Source: Linyphia triangularis
Taxonomy: Eukaryota > Arthropoda > Arachnida > Araneae > Linyphiidae
NCBI GenBank assembly: GCA_963978545.1
Contig: OZ021727.1
Coordinates: 14,139,243-14,203,242, forward strand
Direction: 5' to 3'
DNA: 64,000 nt
In this document: piece by piece, positions 33,401 through 37,719 of the stretch
How the letters are laid out: the number at the start of each line of letters is the position of its first letter
Position numbering within the stretch: the stretch's first letter is position 1
The notes under the pieces: model-generated
Told to the model about the DNA's origin: nothing
Database searches by the model: none
Seen by the model: only the letters and a program-made list of their open reading frames with translations
Made by a program: the position numbers and the translations under genes

Positions 33401-36379
33401 ATATTTGTAATTCTATCTTTACAAAGCTTAACCCAGCTACATTTATATTTCTTATGGTTAGTGAATATTAAAGAGTTGATAACCATTACTTCCTTTAATA
33501 CTTCTGCTATTAGAGCTAGTAGATATTTCTCCTCTGTTGTAATATAGAAATAATATTATAATATGCCATTTTTCTAATTCTATCTATACAAATTAAGCCA
33601 GCTACATTTATATTTCTTAAGATAAGTGAATATTAGAGTTGGTAACCAGTACTTCCTGTAATAAGTCTGCCGCTAGTAGATGTTCCTCCTCTGTTATAAT
33701 ATATAAATAATGTTATAATCTGCCATTTTTGTTATTCTATCTCTGCAAAGCTTAAGCCAGCTACATTTATATTTTTTATGATGAGTGAATATTAAAGAGT
33801 TGATAACCAGTACTTCCTTTAATAAGTCTGCTATTAGAGCTTGTAGTTGTTCCTCCTATCTTTGTTATATATAACTAATATTTGTAATATTTATAATGTC
33901 AAAATGTGTTCAATTGTAATGATAATTTTCAGGCATACAGTCTCGATGCCACTGCAATACTATGCAAAGCTGGAAGTGAATTGGTGAGAATCCGACAAAA
34001 GCAACAAATCCCTCACTACTTAGCCAGTGTTAAATGTCTCTTTAGTAAGATTGTGAAAGTTGATGATGTGATATTGGAATGCGTAACTGCAATTAGTAAG
34101 CAAGTACGTACTTCGTTTAGGATATTTTTATGTTTTGATTATTTTTTTTATCATATATTCATTTTAAACATTAACTCACATTTATTAAAAGTTTGCCATA
34201 TTATGTTCATGAATTTGAGGTGAACTATCTGATTTCAAATTTAGCACTTATATTTTGCAATTTTCATAATGCTTACAAATTCATGAAAACTTAATGCTGA
34301 GTTTTTAATAGTTGTAATTACTTGTATATTTAAATGTCATATAATAACACACACACATATATATATATACATACATACACATACATAAATATATACATAC
34401 ATAACATTAGACACATTTCTCCATAATTTTAAATGCATATATTAACTTGAGGATATAAACATATATGACTTGAGGTTATGCATATAATTTGAGGAAATAA
34501 ACGTAAAAAAATGTTTTATTTTTAATAGGGTGGAGATGTTGAAGACATTATAAAGATGTTGACAAGCGAATCCAATAAGGCAAGTCTTATTATTACTTCA
34601 CCTTGATAACTAGTAGTTATCTTTATAGATTATGAAAGTATATTTTTATGACCAACTTTAAAATAGTTCAGTTGTGACTATTAGATCACCACTGAATCAA
34701 GACAATAGTCCCTTGTGTTAATCCTAGCAAGACATGATATACTCAAGTATTTATTTTGATGACATAGTTATATTTTTCTCGAAGAAGTGTAGTTTGTATT
34801 TTTAAATCTAACTTCAATTTTGTTGATGAGAGGCAAATTTGTGGACACCTAATTAACCCAGTTGTTGTCATCTAATCGGCCTGAAACTGAGCAGATAGGT
34901 TCGATGTCTATGACAATGCATTCTTTCTAATTTTGAGACTGTTACTGTTTCTAAAAGGTCGCTATTACGGAATACTAATAAACCAACTTGCCATCAGCCA
35001 ATCGCTCTTTGCTAGCATTCAACCGACCATTGTTAAAACTCTTTCCGGTTGCCAAAATTTTTTTAATAACTAAATAATAAAATTACTTTCATCAGAATAA
35101 ATCAATGATGTTTGGATGTTAGAGCATAAATTCACGCTCATTTTTAATAAATAAATTTTGAAACATCCTGTTGATATCATTTTCCTGATTGAAATGTTTT
35201 TGACCATGGCACTGTGTTAACGAATCTAAAAAGTGACAATGCATATAAAGGTATTTTTAAGAACTCTGTTTTTATGGGTTATATTATTATCATTTTACTG
35301 TTATAATTTTATAACATATTGCATCTCAAGTTATACTAAATCCACCCTTCCTAAGGCAGATTTCAAATCTATTTTCACATATTCTTAGTTCATTAAAACA
35401 ACCATCCTGCTAATATCACGAGTAAGCTTTTTCTGCAATTTAGCTTTCAACACTAAAGCTGTATGACATTATTCAGGGAAAGATCCTGTTCAATCCGGTG
35501 ATGGTTACAATATTTCTCGATCTGTGACATACTTTGATGTAATACTAAGTTTATCTTTCCTTCAAGTCAGAAATTTGTCTGTCACCTTCTGCCCTATCAA
35601 CATGTAAAAAACCATGCTGTTCTGGCCAACTCTTAGCATGATAATTTACTATTGTACAAAAAATAAATTGTATCCTTTTCAATTAAAACATTTCATTTAG
35701 ACTACAGGAGAGCTTTGATTATCCAAATACCTACGACATAAAGTTTTGAGTAACCTAAAGTGCTCCAGTCCGCAAATTCATTTTCTTAACTTTTGTACTA
35801 CATGAAGGGTTAAAATGTAGCATTACTTTAGGTTAGGTTATTTGTATAAGGTGAGAAACAAAATATATAGTTTTTTTGTTTAATATCACTGTACTTTTGT
35901 TTCTCTCTTATGACTGGTGAAAATGTTTTCTAAAAGACCAAAAAATAAAAAATAAATCAGTTTAAAGGACACCCCTACTCTCCATTTCTTTTGGAAAATC
36001 GATACTTTACTGTATTTCAAAAATCTTTTTTTTCTATGCACCAGATTTGCATAGAAAACCTGATAACAGAAAATACCTTAACTACATGATGGCTTAAATA
36101 CACCTGAAAACAGAAAATTTCTCAAATAATCAATTAAAATTATTTTACTGTAAGCATGTTAGTAAACACTATTTATTTCAGATCAATGCCTATTTAATCT
36201 GTGGGAAGTTGAAATCTGCCTACTTGCTGGCCATTAGGCTGAACAGAGCTCTGGATGTCCGAAGAATCATGAAAGCAGCTGAGCAATGTGGGCAAGATTC
36301 TATTCAGAAGATCTGCCGAAAGTGGTTAGAATCCGACTCCATGAAATTGAAGCCAAAGGAACCGGCTTTCTTTCAGTGA
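239..36379 (+). CDS. ZFYVE26: ZFYVE26 (spastizin), C-terminal 20 exons; 5' part lies outside the window
   Basis: Twenty exons join in phase into 927 codons plus stop: 239-406, 1457-1552, 4322-4475, 8807-8964, 9856-9980, 10535-10599, 17682-17839, 18791-18951, 19649-19825, 23864-24029, 25345-25440, 25527-25586, 26533-26679, 26774-26971, 28802-29010, 30710-30875, 31859-31918, 33933-34103, 34529-34579 and 36182-36379. Window residues 173-231 form a FYVE finger: WIPD, CQVC, RRHHCRRC, CANC and VRVCDDC, giving all eight zinc ligands and the basic PI3P-binding patch. About 745 residues follow the WxxD motif, close to the roughly 730 in human spastizin. The helical C-terminal region carries the family's YGTH segment, its GVW..WG segment and its YLLAxxL-type C-terminus. 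In the family, spastizin binds PI3P on endosomes and lysosomes with spatacsin and AP-5, acting in lysosome reformation, autophagy and cytokinesis. One intron hosts a full LTR retrotransposon. The identification rests on recalled family features, not on an alignment. Confidence 0.9.
522..698. repeat. Tandem duplication of about 88 bp
   Basis: Two consecutive copies (about 522-611 and 612-698) share TAGTTGC, a T-tract, and AGTTTTTATAAGCTAGCTTA followed by AAACC. They lie within the left arm of the foldback element. Confidence 0.8.
898..923. repeat. Perfect 11-bp stem-loop at the foldback centre
   Basis: GCACGGGACAC pairs with GTGTCCCGTGC around the loop TTGT. It is GC-rich in an AT-rich context and sits exactly at the axis of the larger inverted repeat. 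Confidence 0.9.
1457..1552 (+). CDS. ZFYVE26: ZFYVE26 exon 2 of the window
   Basis: The acceptor is CCTTTCAG and the donor GTGAGC. It is 32 codons in phase 0 (MLSALKSPSK to LMNVE). The preceding intron carries the foldback element. Confidence 0.85.
1553..2352. other. Intron 2, left part: no gene seen
   Basis: AT-rich intron. The one notable spot is near 2302-2333: on the minus strand it reads as a GC-rich hairpin-like stretch followed by CTAA, resembling a Helitron 3' end that could belong to the helicase remnant further right. Confidence 0.35.
2361..2487. mobile_element. 127-bp hAT-like MITE with 8-bp target duplication
   Basis: The ends GGGTGGCCAGC and CTGGTCACCC are near inverted repeats. 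The element is flanked by TGAATAAT at 2353-2360 and again at 2488-2495. The terminal motif is shared with the MITEs at 20111, 57700 and 59571. Confidence 0.7.
2580..3650 (-). pseudogene. Decayed Helitron helicase (PIF1-like) fragment
   Basis: On the minus strand a 125-codon ORF (3328-2951) reads through a decayed Walker A region (GATGKIFFINFL) into VRSEGLVAFTVASSKIATIL, which matches the P-loop region and following ASSGIAATLL motif of Helitron helicases. In another frame downstream, SDSIAVCNISKPSNVAKPLQ resembles the CNISK segment before the Walker B motif. Upstream (about 3600) GLLENDSFWD matches a family LLxDxxHWD motif. Several stops and frame changes separate these blocks. In the family the RepHel protein drives rolling-circle transposition. 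No Rep domain was found. Confidence 0.7.
4020..4290. repeat. Possible retroelement 3'-end fragment
   Basis: The stretch ends TTCATACATACAGACAGA, then TTTTATATATAT. This style of CATACAGACA plus a TATA tail is common at the 3' ends of non-LTR elements in arthropods. No coding remnant is visible. The assignment is by resemblance only. Confidence 0.3.
4322..4475 (+). CDS. ZFYVE26: ZFYVE26 exon 3 of the window
   Basis: The acceptor is CTTCCAG and the donor GTAAGT. It is 51 codons plus one base, reading LKDAELSLKAVH to FLDALL. It leaves phase 1, which exon 4 completes. Confidence 0.85.
4476..5252. other. Intron 3, left part: no gene seen
   Basis: AT-rich intron with no repeat structure that I could recognise. 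Confidence 0.5.
5267..5727 (+). mobile_element. tRNA-derived SINE, full length
   Basis: The head is tRNA-like: an A-box/D-arm region CAGTCGGGAGAGTA at about 5274-5287, a strong anticodon-like stem CTCGCAAC/GTTGCGAG, and a B-box-like AGTTCGGGCC at about 5329-5338. A tRNA-unrelated body of about 380 bp follows, with a (GAA)n tail. The insertion is flanked by a perfect 14-bp target duplication, AATAGCTAAATATA, at 5253-5266 and 5728-5741. It is transcribed by Pol III in the family and mobilised by a partner LINE. The perfect duplication suggests a fairly recent insertion. Confidence 0.85.
5840..6250. repeat. Dispersed repeat with internal duplication
   Basis: The block ATTGTTGAAACTCTTTCCTG followed by TTGCCAAAATTGTTTTTAT occurs twice here (about 5959 and 6102). 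A diverged copy with the same 3' extension (TTTTTAATAAATAAATTTT) lies at about 35010-35200. The family is not recognised. Confidence 0.6.
6736..8384 (+). pseudogene. piggyBac transposase with three visible lesions
   Basis: The reading starts MFSRKRFRDESSE with an acidic N-terminus. The DDE_Tnp_1_7 core shows ISIDESLMKFRG (first Asp), LYMDNWYSS (second Asp) and KWKDKRDVYMM (third Asp region). The C-terminus has a Cys-rich finger, CTVCHKNKKRKETTWECKKC and then HVPEC. Lesions: a frameshift near 7300 after LHFK; an in-frame TAG at 7850-7852 where the family has a conserved Ser; and an A17 tract near 8010-8026 that breaks the frame after MKGYK. The reading resumes as FDIGLFNSYIL. The protein would have excised and inserted the element at TTAA; it is now presumably inactive. 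Confidence 0.9.
8464..8595. repeat. Three 44-bp subterminal direct repeats of the piggyBac element
   Basis: The units begin at 8464, 8508 and 8552, each starting GTAATATTCACTTCT. The third differs at a few bases. Each unit contains GCCCG...CGGGC inverted motifs that can form a hairpin. They are present only near the right terminus and are plausibly transposase-binding sites. Confidence 0.9.
8807..8964 (+). CDS. ZFYVE26: ZFYVE26 exon 4: WxxD and first Cys pair of FYVE
   Basis: The acceptor is CCTTTCAG and the donor GTACTT. It encodes a Ser-rich linker and then KDEWIPDAKVQRCQVC, the WxxD motif and first zinc-ligand pair. It joins exon 3 with a split GAT codon. Confidence 0.9.
8965..9855. other. 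Intron 4: no gene seen
   Basis: AT-rich, with only short A and T tracts. No repeat or ORF of note. Confidence 0.6.
9856..9980 (+). CDS. ZFYVE26: ZFYVE26 exon 5: core of FYVE finger
   Basis: The acceptor is TTGTTCCAG and the donor GTAAGT. It encodes FSRRHHCRRCGRVVCANC and VKVRVCDDCYN, that is, the R(R/K)HHCR signature and the last three Cys pairs. It ends in phase 2. Confidence 0.95.
9981..10534. other. Intron 5: no gene seen
   Basis: AT-rich sequence ending in a pyrimidine-rich acceptor (TTTTTTCACTCTAG). Nothing else recognised. Confidence 0.6.
10535..10599 (+). CDS. ZFYVE26: ZFYVE26 exon 6 (65 bp)
   Basis: The acceptor is TTCACTCTAG. The donor GTGAGA at 10600 was chosen because it leaves phase 1, which the next exon (17682) needs. 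Reading on past the donor meets TAA about 15 bases later, so retention of the intron would end the protein right after the FYVE finger. The 7.1-kb downstream intron contains the LTR retrotransposon. Confidence 0.8.
11138..11426 (+). repeat. 5' LTR
   Basis: It runs from TGTGAGGTTC to GATTATCACA. A stem GGTTC/GAACC lies at the start, and AATCCC/GGGATT (11402-11420) at the end. TTATAAT at 11188-11194 could act in the promoter. AATAAA at 11330-11335 is the likely poly(A) signal. Confidence 0.95.
11428..11445 (+). promoter_or_regulatory. Primer-binding site, probably tRNA-Ser
   Basis: TGGCGCAGTCGAAAGGAT begins one base after the LTR. Its complement ends CGACTGCGCCA, which fits a eukaryotic tRNA-Ser 3' acceptor with CCA (tRNA-Ser typically begins GCAGTCG). 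The isoacceptor is not resolved. Confidence 0.7.
11446..12066 (+). other. Retrotransposon 5' leader
   Basis: This stretch between the PBS and the Gag start is expected to hold packaging signals. No specific motif is recognised. An in-frame ATG at 11977 would add 30 residues, MYLVKHSFRIK onward; I consider it leader. Confidence 0.5.
12067..16515 (+). CDS. Gag-Pol polyprotein, 1482 aa, order Gag-PR-INT-RT-RH
   Basis: The start ATGGCT at 12067 has A at -3 and opens a Gag N-terminus (MAFLAKGRKEDLIELATELG). Domains by residue: Gag about 1-310; zinc knuckle CYSCNEEGHMKRFC at 333-346; aspartic protease VIDSGAE with catalytic D412; integrase with an H2C2 finger (HETLTGGH...CESCHDC) at about 633-676 and a core D703, D763, E799 (D,D35E); GPY/F-like module KWMGPGEI at about 940; RT from about 1090 with VAKKDGTIRLCVDYRGLN and FIDDIIIY (D1216, D1217); RNase H HTDAS (D1365), E1407 and HTDHNPLKF, ending DADALSR. 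All catalytic residues that I looked for are present. Gag and Pol share one frame with no shift. The order is unlike standard gypsy elements, while the sequence motifs are gypsy-like. The protein makes cDNA in a particle and integrates it. Confidence 0.95.
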   Translation: MAFLAKGRKEDLIELATELGQEVPVGSKILALRGIILNSEGYEEGFTRELLNTIMENRIEREQKEHEIKLKELEIKTRSGDSSGTNGYNFMNYLNMMKGAVLDSPNRPEDWPFFFHHVEMMFRLYEVPVQYQGKIILHGLKGRALELSSMLREEDFDDYVRIKEVILKKFQITPLQHRLNFENCPKRIDESYTQYAGKVKSALELYLKSREVTTFEKLKELLVVDKIKDSLPQKVKSHIYLKEANGWLEISELSQEIDNFVIAMPGDQTYQINGGKMHVRMGKQKFETQEGKSSDKNGDSSNGRGKHFTGNSNFERAGTEQRNKEAFKKLIKCYSCNEEGHMKRFCPKLKKNPQQNTGSEEALERSLNKVCVDFSESTYNDYFEDIPLGDTEKDLPRIDLAIGNKSFRGVIDSGAEISVLRQSVVPGKYLESGGRLILRPAIGPQVEAKLVSVPLCLLSEGDEIRPYVNVNVAVVDGLNEIALITPRVFKLLKEQRSKYLGEVIEQVSILGIVAEPDQDILEGRGNEETHGDTSVRGDTTNSIPVDQVSSQAELMEEGEKSEDDPPLSQTQRFRKEQSRCETLKRPFEEARRQKNGYWLDSGILYHTGNVNGQKCSQLVVPLTRRQEILKLAHETLTGGHLASKKTGERIKLSFWWEGLMKDVRRLCESCHDCQLRRGKKVSDRAPIEAVGRPELPFQVVNADLFGPIEPKSSRGHQYVLCVMDQHSRWPEAIPITSLTAKATCDAFIEIFMRTGIPRVIWMDNGTNFAAQLTREFLTRLGVSPKFSTPGFPQANGLCERFIGTMKGMLHHCIRTQGRGWDKQLPYLLWAYREVPNTTTGVPPFVLVYGRLPIGPLAILKSSWIDDAVLPQGVGESVGQYLQSLRDRLTDAEMFASQQSEVQQQKYVHYHNLRSRDQEFGIGDEVVALIPDSTNKLCSKWMGPGEITEIKSPHSYLVKLPDESVRHLHQNKLRKYIQPVNTIGIIYETDEDFGEVQHVPIEKRAGVEIWLDKLVKSGDWDHLGARQQDQLARIIKDHHEVFDGEIKSAKVGSHKIRLKPDILRKQPYLYKVPEILKPQVENQIADLLERGLIEPSVAEITYPLVCVAKKDGTIRLCVDYRGLNSESQVVPFPMQNAEELRYKAGAAYYLTTLDILKGYWEIPMEEGSKDLTSFNSPKGQYQWKVMPFGLSGAPATFQRAMNQALKPHSDFAESFIDDIIIYSVNWNEHLKHIRAVLQTLQILNFTANLDKCSFAKPEVKYLGHIVGSGKHGPDPDKIAVIKNLRAPKTKKALRSALGLYNYYREYVPGYARIAKPLTDLTRKSVPNDIPWGEEADRAFNELKEALCTAVSLYTPDISRSFEIHTDASLTGIGACLIQRDCNGKARPITFASQKLTDTQTKWSTIEREALAVIWALNKFEVWTYGKSILLHTDHNPLKFLTEGIPKNARLQRWALALQRFDVQVAHKPGAINTDADALSRIEY
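16516..16813 (+). other. Retrotransposon 3' untranslated region
   Basis: No ORF is present, so there is no envelope gene. Alternating TGTATGTGTATTTGTGTATG lies near 16533. Confidence 0.7.
16814..16823 (+). promoter_or_regulatory. Polypurine tract
   Basis: GGAAGGGAGG lies directly before the 3' LTR. It is the expected primer for plus-strand DNA synthesis. Confidence 0.8.
16824..17112 (+). repeat. 3' LTR
   Basis: It is the same 289 bp as the 5' LTR, with no difference found by eye. The sense-oriented AATAAA inside it could terminate host transcripts within the ZFYVE26 intron. Confidence 0.95.
17113..17681. other. Intron 6, part right of the retrotransposon
   Basis: AT-rich intron ending in the exon 7 acceptor. 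Nothing recognised. Confidence 0.6.
17682..17839 (+). CDS. ZFYVE26: ZFYVE26 exon 7
   Basis: The acceptor is TTTCAACAG and the donor GTAAAG. It is a Ser/Arg-rich linker (RSSPRSSPYQSE, RRRASSISGS) that looks disordered and phosphorylatable. It restores phase 0. Confidence 0.85.
18030..18372. repeat. Tandem duplication, 171-bp period
   Basis: Two copies, about 18030-18200 and 18201-18372, share AAGCTCAT.TATCAGG, GTGCTTAAAAT.TATCCAGA, AAGTTTCGATATCAAATT and TGAATATTTTGTGACTAATTT. They differ by scattered substitutions and a small indel. They lie in the intron between exons 7 and 8. Confidence 0.85.
18791..18951 (+). CDS. ZFYVE26: ZFYVE26 exon 8
   Basis: The acceptor is TTATTTTCAG and the donor GTTGGT. 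It encodes TPSISLCYSILKLHSDD to EIDYSLII plus two bases of a split Ser codon. Confidence 0.85.
19649..19825 (+). CDS. ZFYVE26: ZFYVE26 exon 9
   Basis: The acceptor is TTACACTAG and the donor GTGAGT. It reads MMKSLLMNAKVKCHQ to TNKDTI, with split codons on both sides. The 4-kb intron after it carries a MITE and a nested transposon. Confidence 0.85.
20111..20540. mobile_element. hAT-like MITE, about 430 bp
   Basis: The ends CAGAGTGGCCACAGAA and TTTTGTGGCCACCCTG are inverted repeats. The interior repeats AATCAGGGAA and GTCAGGGA motifs. TGAATAA precedes the element (20104-20110) and recurs at 20539-20545, overlapping the last two bases of the inverted repeat. A sister copy lies at 59571-59955. 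Confidence 0.75.
20546..21400. other. Intron 9, middle part: no gene seen
   Basis: AT-rich sequence with no recognisable gene or structured repeat. Confidence 0.5.
21580..23330 (+). pseudogene. hAT transposase C-terminal remnant, split by a nested element
   Basis: At 23190-23326 the reading EIMFCFSPSTSACERGF, then MNRIKCYLSS and INDLMQI, matches the hAT C-terminal dimerisation region. Left of the nested element (about 21640-21690) LEWPTFKLK is a plausible earlier piece of the same protein. The 1.4-kb TIR element at 21703-23134 interrupts the two. The frames on the two sides do not agree, so the gene also carries indels. The outer boundaries of the host hAT element were not found. Confidence 0.6.
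21703..23134. mobile_element. 1.4-kb non-autonomous TIR element with 8-bp TSD
   Basis: The termini TAGGGTGCGTCTTA and TAAGACGCACCTTA match at 13 of 14 inverted positions. ATGCATAC flanks both sides (21695-21702 and 23135-23142). Just inside each end is an inverted motif, ACGGGACACCC (left) and GGGTGTCCCGT (right). It has no transposase ORF. Termini and subterminal motif resemble those of the element at 37720-39994. Confidence 0.9.
23331..23863. other. Intron 9, right part: no gene seen
   Basis: It may include the tail of the hAT remnant (GGGCATGTC near 23716, echoing GGGCATGT near 21504). Otherwise AT-rich sequence. Confidence 0.4.
23864..24029 (+). CDS. ZFYVE26: ZFYVE26 exon 10
   Basis: The acceptor is TTGTTTTTAG and the donor GTTTGT. 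It contains LALVVSTKFNLDKVGVWSCW, a conserved spastizin segment, and then KAGDWPTARLKFQQCMK. Confidence 0.9.
24030..25344. other. Intron 10: no gene seen
   Basis: A 100-codon minus-strand ORF at 24776-25078 has no recognisable motif and is probably chance. A short direct repeat, AATAATTTTGATTCCCTTAA, occurs at about 24338 and 24382. Confidence 0.5.
25345..25440 (+). CDS. ZFYVE26: ZFYVE26 exon 11
   Basis: The acceptor is TTTTGTTTTAG and the donor GTATTT. It is 32 codons in phase 0, AINDKNDQKKE to YPGTEK. An 86-bp intron separates it from exon 12. Confidence 0.85.
25527..25586 (+). CDS. ZFYVE26: ZFYVE26 exon 12 (60 bp)
   Basis: The acceptor is CTCTTTCTAG and the donor GTAAAT. It is 20 codons, ASTIFKSLSSLRSIKSGLTQ, in phase 0. 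Confidence 0.8.
25587..26532. other. Intron 12: no gene seen
   Basis: AT-rich sequence, nothing recognised. Confidence 0.5.
26533..26679 (+). CDS. ZFYVE26: ZFYVE26 exon 13
   Basis: The acceptor is TTTATTTCAG and the donor GTATTC. It carries KKECLFYLNLYGTHFATVAF, matching the conserved YxxxYGTHxAxVxF segment of spastizins. Confidence 0.9.
26774..26971 (+). CDS. ZFYVE26: ZFYVE26 exon 14
   Basis: The acceptor is TTTTTTTTTAG and the donor GTACAT. It is 66 codons in phase 0, KCDSDIFIEALFMPSLK to VLYEMQLFME, an alpha-helical repeat-like region. Confidence 0.9.
26972..28801. other. Intron 14: no gene seen; short poly-C tract
   Basis: AT-rich intron with a C-run near 27725-27737. No terminal repeats or ORFs of note. 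Confidence 0.5.
28802..29010 (+). CDS. ZFYVE26: ZFYVE26 exon 15
   Basis: The acceptor is TTTTTATAG and the donor GTAATT. It encodes DYARAAKSAINFYL to LSVKEVE plus two bases. An internal AAAGGTATCT resembles a donor but would not keep the frame used by exon 16. Confidence 0.9.
29390..30095. mobile_element. 706-bp hAT-like non-autonomous element with 8-bp TSD
   Basis: It begins CAGTGTTCGGCACTAAC and ends TTAGTGGCTAATGCTG, which are imperfect inverted repeats. The flanks TTCTAGTC (29382-29389) and TTCTAGTT (30096-30103) match at 7 of 8. It has no transposase. It lies in the intron between exons 15 and 16. Confidence 0.8.
30710..30875 (+). CDS. ZFYVE26: ZFYVE26 exon 16
   Basis: The acceptor is CATTTTCAG and the donor GTAAAT. 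It reads YIQIITFQEEVTNFLKLC to RKSELVLM and includes PPTLFGNAQRK, a conserved spastizin stretch. Confidence 0.9.
30876..31858. other. Intron 16: palindrome and CA-rich patch only
   Basis: A perfect 14-bp palindrome GTGCACGCGTGCAC at 31471-31484 is followed by alternating CA/TG sequence. Nothing else seen. Confidence 0.6.
31859..31918 (+). CDS. ZFYVE26: ZFYVE26 exon 17 (60 bp)
   Basis: The acceptor is TTCTTTTTAG and the donor GTAATA. It is 20 codons, VLINSVNVDDGFELSVKLLK, in phase 0. Confidence 0.85.
32101..32495. mobile_element. hAT-like MITE, 395 bp
   Basis: The ends CAGAGTTCCCACAG and GGGGAACCCTG are inverted repeats. The interior is built of many CTTAAAAGT and GTCCTTAA motifs. No matching target duplication is visible. 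Confidence 0.6.
33405..33895. repeat. Three tandem copies of an approximately 160-165 bp unit
   Basis: CAGCTACATTTATATTT recurs at 33434, 33599 and 33758 (spacings 165 and 159). Each copy also has GTGAATATTA, TTGATAACCA/GGTAACCAGT and TACTTCCT. The array ends about 40 bp before exon 18 of ZFYVE26. Confidence 0.9.
33933..34103 (+). CDS. ZFYVE26: ZFYVE26 exon 18
   Basis: The acceptor is ATAATTTTCAG and the donor GTACGT. It is 57 codons, AYSLDATAILCKAGSELV to VTAISKQ, in phase 0. Confidence 0.9.
34348..34405. repeat. CA/TA microsatellite
   Basis: A run of ACACACACATATATATAT followed by CATACATACAC motifs, in the intron between exons 18 and 19. Confidence 0.85.
34529..34579 (+). CDS. ZFYVE26: ZFYVE26 exon 19 (51 bp), followed by a GC donor
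   Basis: The acceptor is TTTTTAATAG. It is 17 codons, GGDVEDIIKMLTSESNK. The exon ends AATAAG followed by GCAAGT, the consensus of a GC-AG intron. The only nearby GT (four bases further on) shifts the frame, and the last exon then meets a stop. Confidence 0.85.
34580..36181 (+). other. GC-AG intron 19 of ZFYVE26
   Basis: It opens GCAAGT and closes TTTATTTCAG. It contains the diverged copy of the 5840-6250 dispersed repeat at about 35010-35200. No other gene seen. Confidence 0.85.
35010..35200. repeat. Diverged copy of the dispersed repeat at 5840-6250
   Basis: It shares AAACTCTTTCCGGTTGCC, a long TTTTTAATAAATAAATTTT block and TTTTCCTG in the same order. Confidence 0.6.
36182..36379 (+). CDS. 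ZFYVE26: ZFYVE26 terminal exon
   Basis: The acceptor is TTTATTTCAG. It encodes INAYLICGKLKSAYLLAIRL to KPKEPAFFQ and then TGA. This matches the conserved YLLCGxLKxAYL C-terminus of the family. Confidence 0.9.
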   Translation: MNAYLICGKLKSAYLLAIRLNRALDVRRIMKAAEQCGQDSIQKICRKWLESDSMKLKPKEPAFFQ

Positions 36380-37259
36380 ATATGAGTGATTTCTAGTGAT
36401 ATTTATGATTTTATTATATGTAGCGGGACTTCAGGTATTATGGAAATACTATTTACAATTCTGAGTTTAATTCAACATTGAAATAATAACAAAATTAAAG
36501 CAGACTTTGGACTCTTCTCAAGTTATTATTTTTTTTGTTTAAAATTAATTATAGCAATTTTTTTGTACTGTATGAAAGATACTTTTGAAGTAGAATATAA
36601 AGAAAGCAAAAATATTATAAGAAACTTTTTGACGAACTTTTGGTAATTTCTGTTATAGCGGGTCCTCGAAGAACATGCCTTATGTTATGTTAATATTCTA
36701 TATCACAACACACCATCTTGGACAAAATAACCTTGTACCTAAACAGAATGCTTTATCAACTGAAAAATGAGCATTGCATAAAACACTGCCACTCTTTGAA
36801 TGTAGTACATGAACATATCATGCAAGCAATTAAGCAACACTCCCTGTAGAGAATCATAATAGTATTTTTGAAGTATATTATGATATTTTCACTTGACGGA
36901 AGTTCTTAAGAGAAAAGAAACCTCTTGTTCAATATTACACAACTATTCCATAATACCTGAAGTTTGTCTGTAAGATGTGCCTTATAAGGTTTTGAAAATC
37001 TTCTATTTTTAAATGTGATATAGTGGTCCTGTGTCAAATTTTATTAATAATTGTTAATAATCTGACAGTGATTCCTTTAAATATGCAAATATATGTTTCT
37101 ATTTTGTAAATAAAACTTTTATGAGAGATCTGAATTTAAAAATTTAATTGTATTGTTTGATTTGTTTTGTAAAATTTAATTAGAACTCGTGTGTATTTAT
37201 TTTAATGTGAATGTACCGGATTTTGCTTCCTGCAATAAATTTCTATTTTGATATAAGCC
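36380..37259 (+). promoter_or_regulatory. Probable ZFYVE26 3' UTR with candidate poly(A) signals
   Basis: The region downstream of the stop codon is AT-rich and has no ORF. AATAAA hexamers occur at 37109-37114 and 37234-37239. Either could end the transcript; the true cleavage site cannot be seen from sequence alone. Confidence 0.5.
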
Positions 37260-37719
37260 TTTTTGTATTTATTTTTGAATTTATATTACTAGAAGAGAAA
37301 TAGAAAAAATATTGTCAGATCTAGCTGGAAACATAATTCAAAAGTGTCTTGAGTTTTAAATTAATATTTATTTTTAACTAAGTCCGGAAGTTCTTGGAAT
37401 TTGAAATGTTCTTGATTTTGCAATGTGATTGTATACTTTCAATTAAAAATATTTCATTTTTTTTAACTTATTAGGCAATTGACTTTAGTTCTGCTTTATT
37501 GCTGAAATTTTTACAACCACGTTATGTGTTTTTATTACACCAGGAGATGACATGACAAGGAAATAAGTACCCATATCATATGCTCTTTTTTTTTTAGAAA
37601 TTTTATTAATAATTTTTACCAGATAATCGTTGTATCTAGTAAAAATTTAATATTTTAAAACTGGAATTGAAATCTTTAACTCTGTCTGAAACTATTCCCA
37701 TAGATGAATCTATCAATAC

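Noticed and set aside
33405..33895. CRISPR-like array
   Set aside because: The units are adjacent long repeats with no short repeat/spacer pattern, and the genome is eukaryotic.
34580..34590. GT donor four bases downstream of the GC donor
   Set aside because: It shifts the frame and the conserved last exon then hits a stop.
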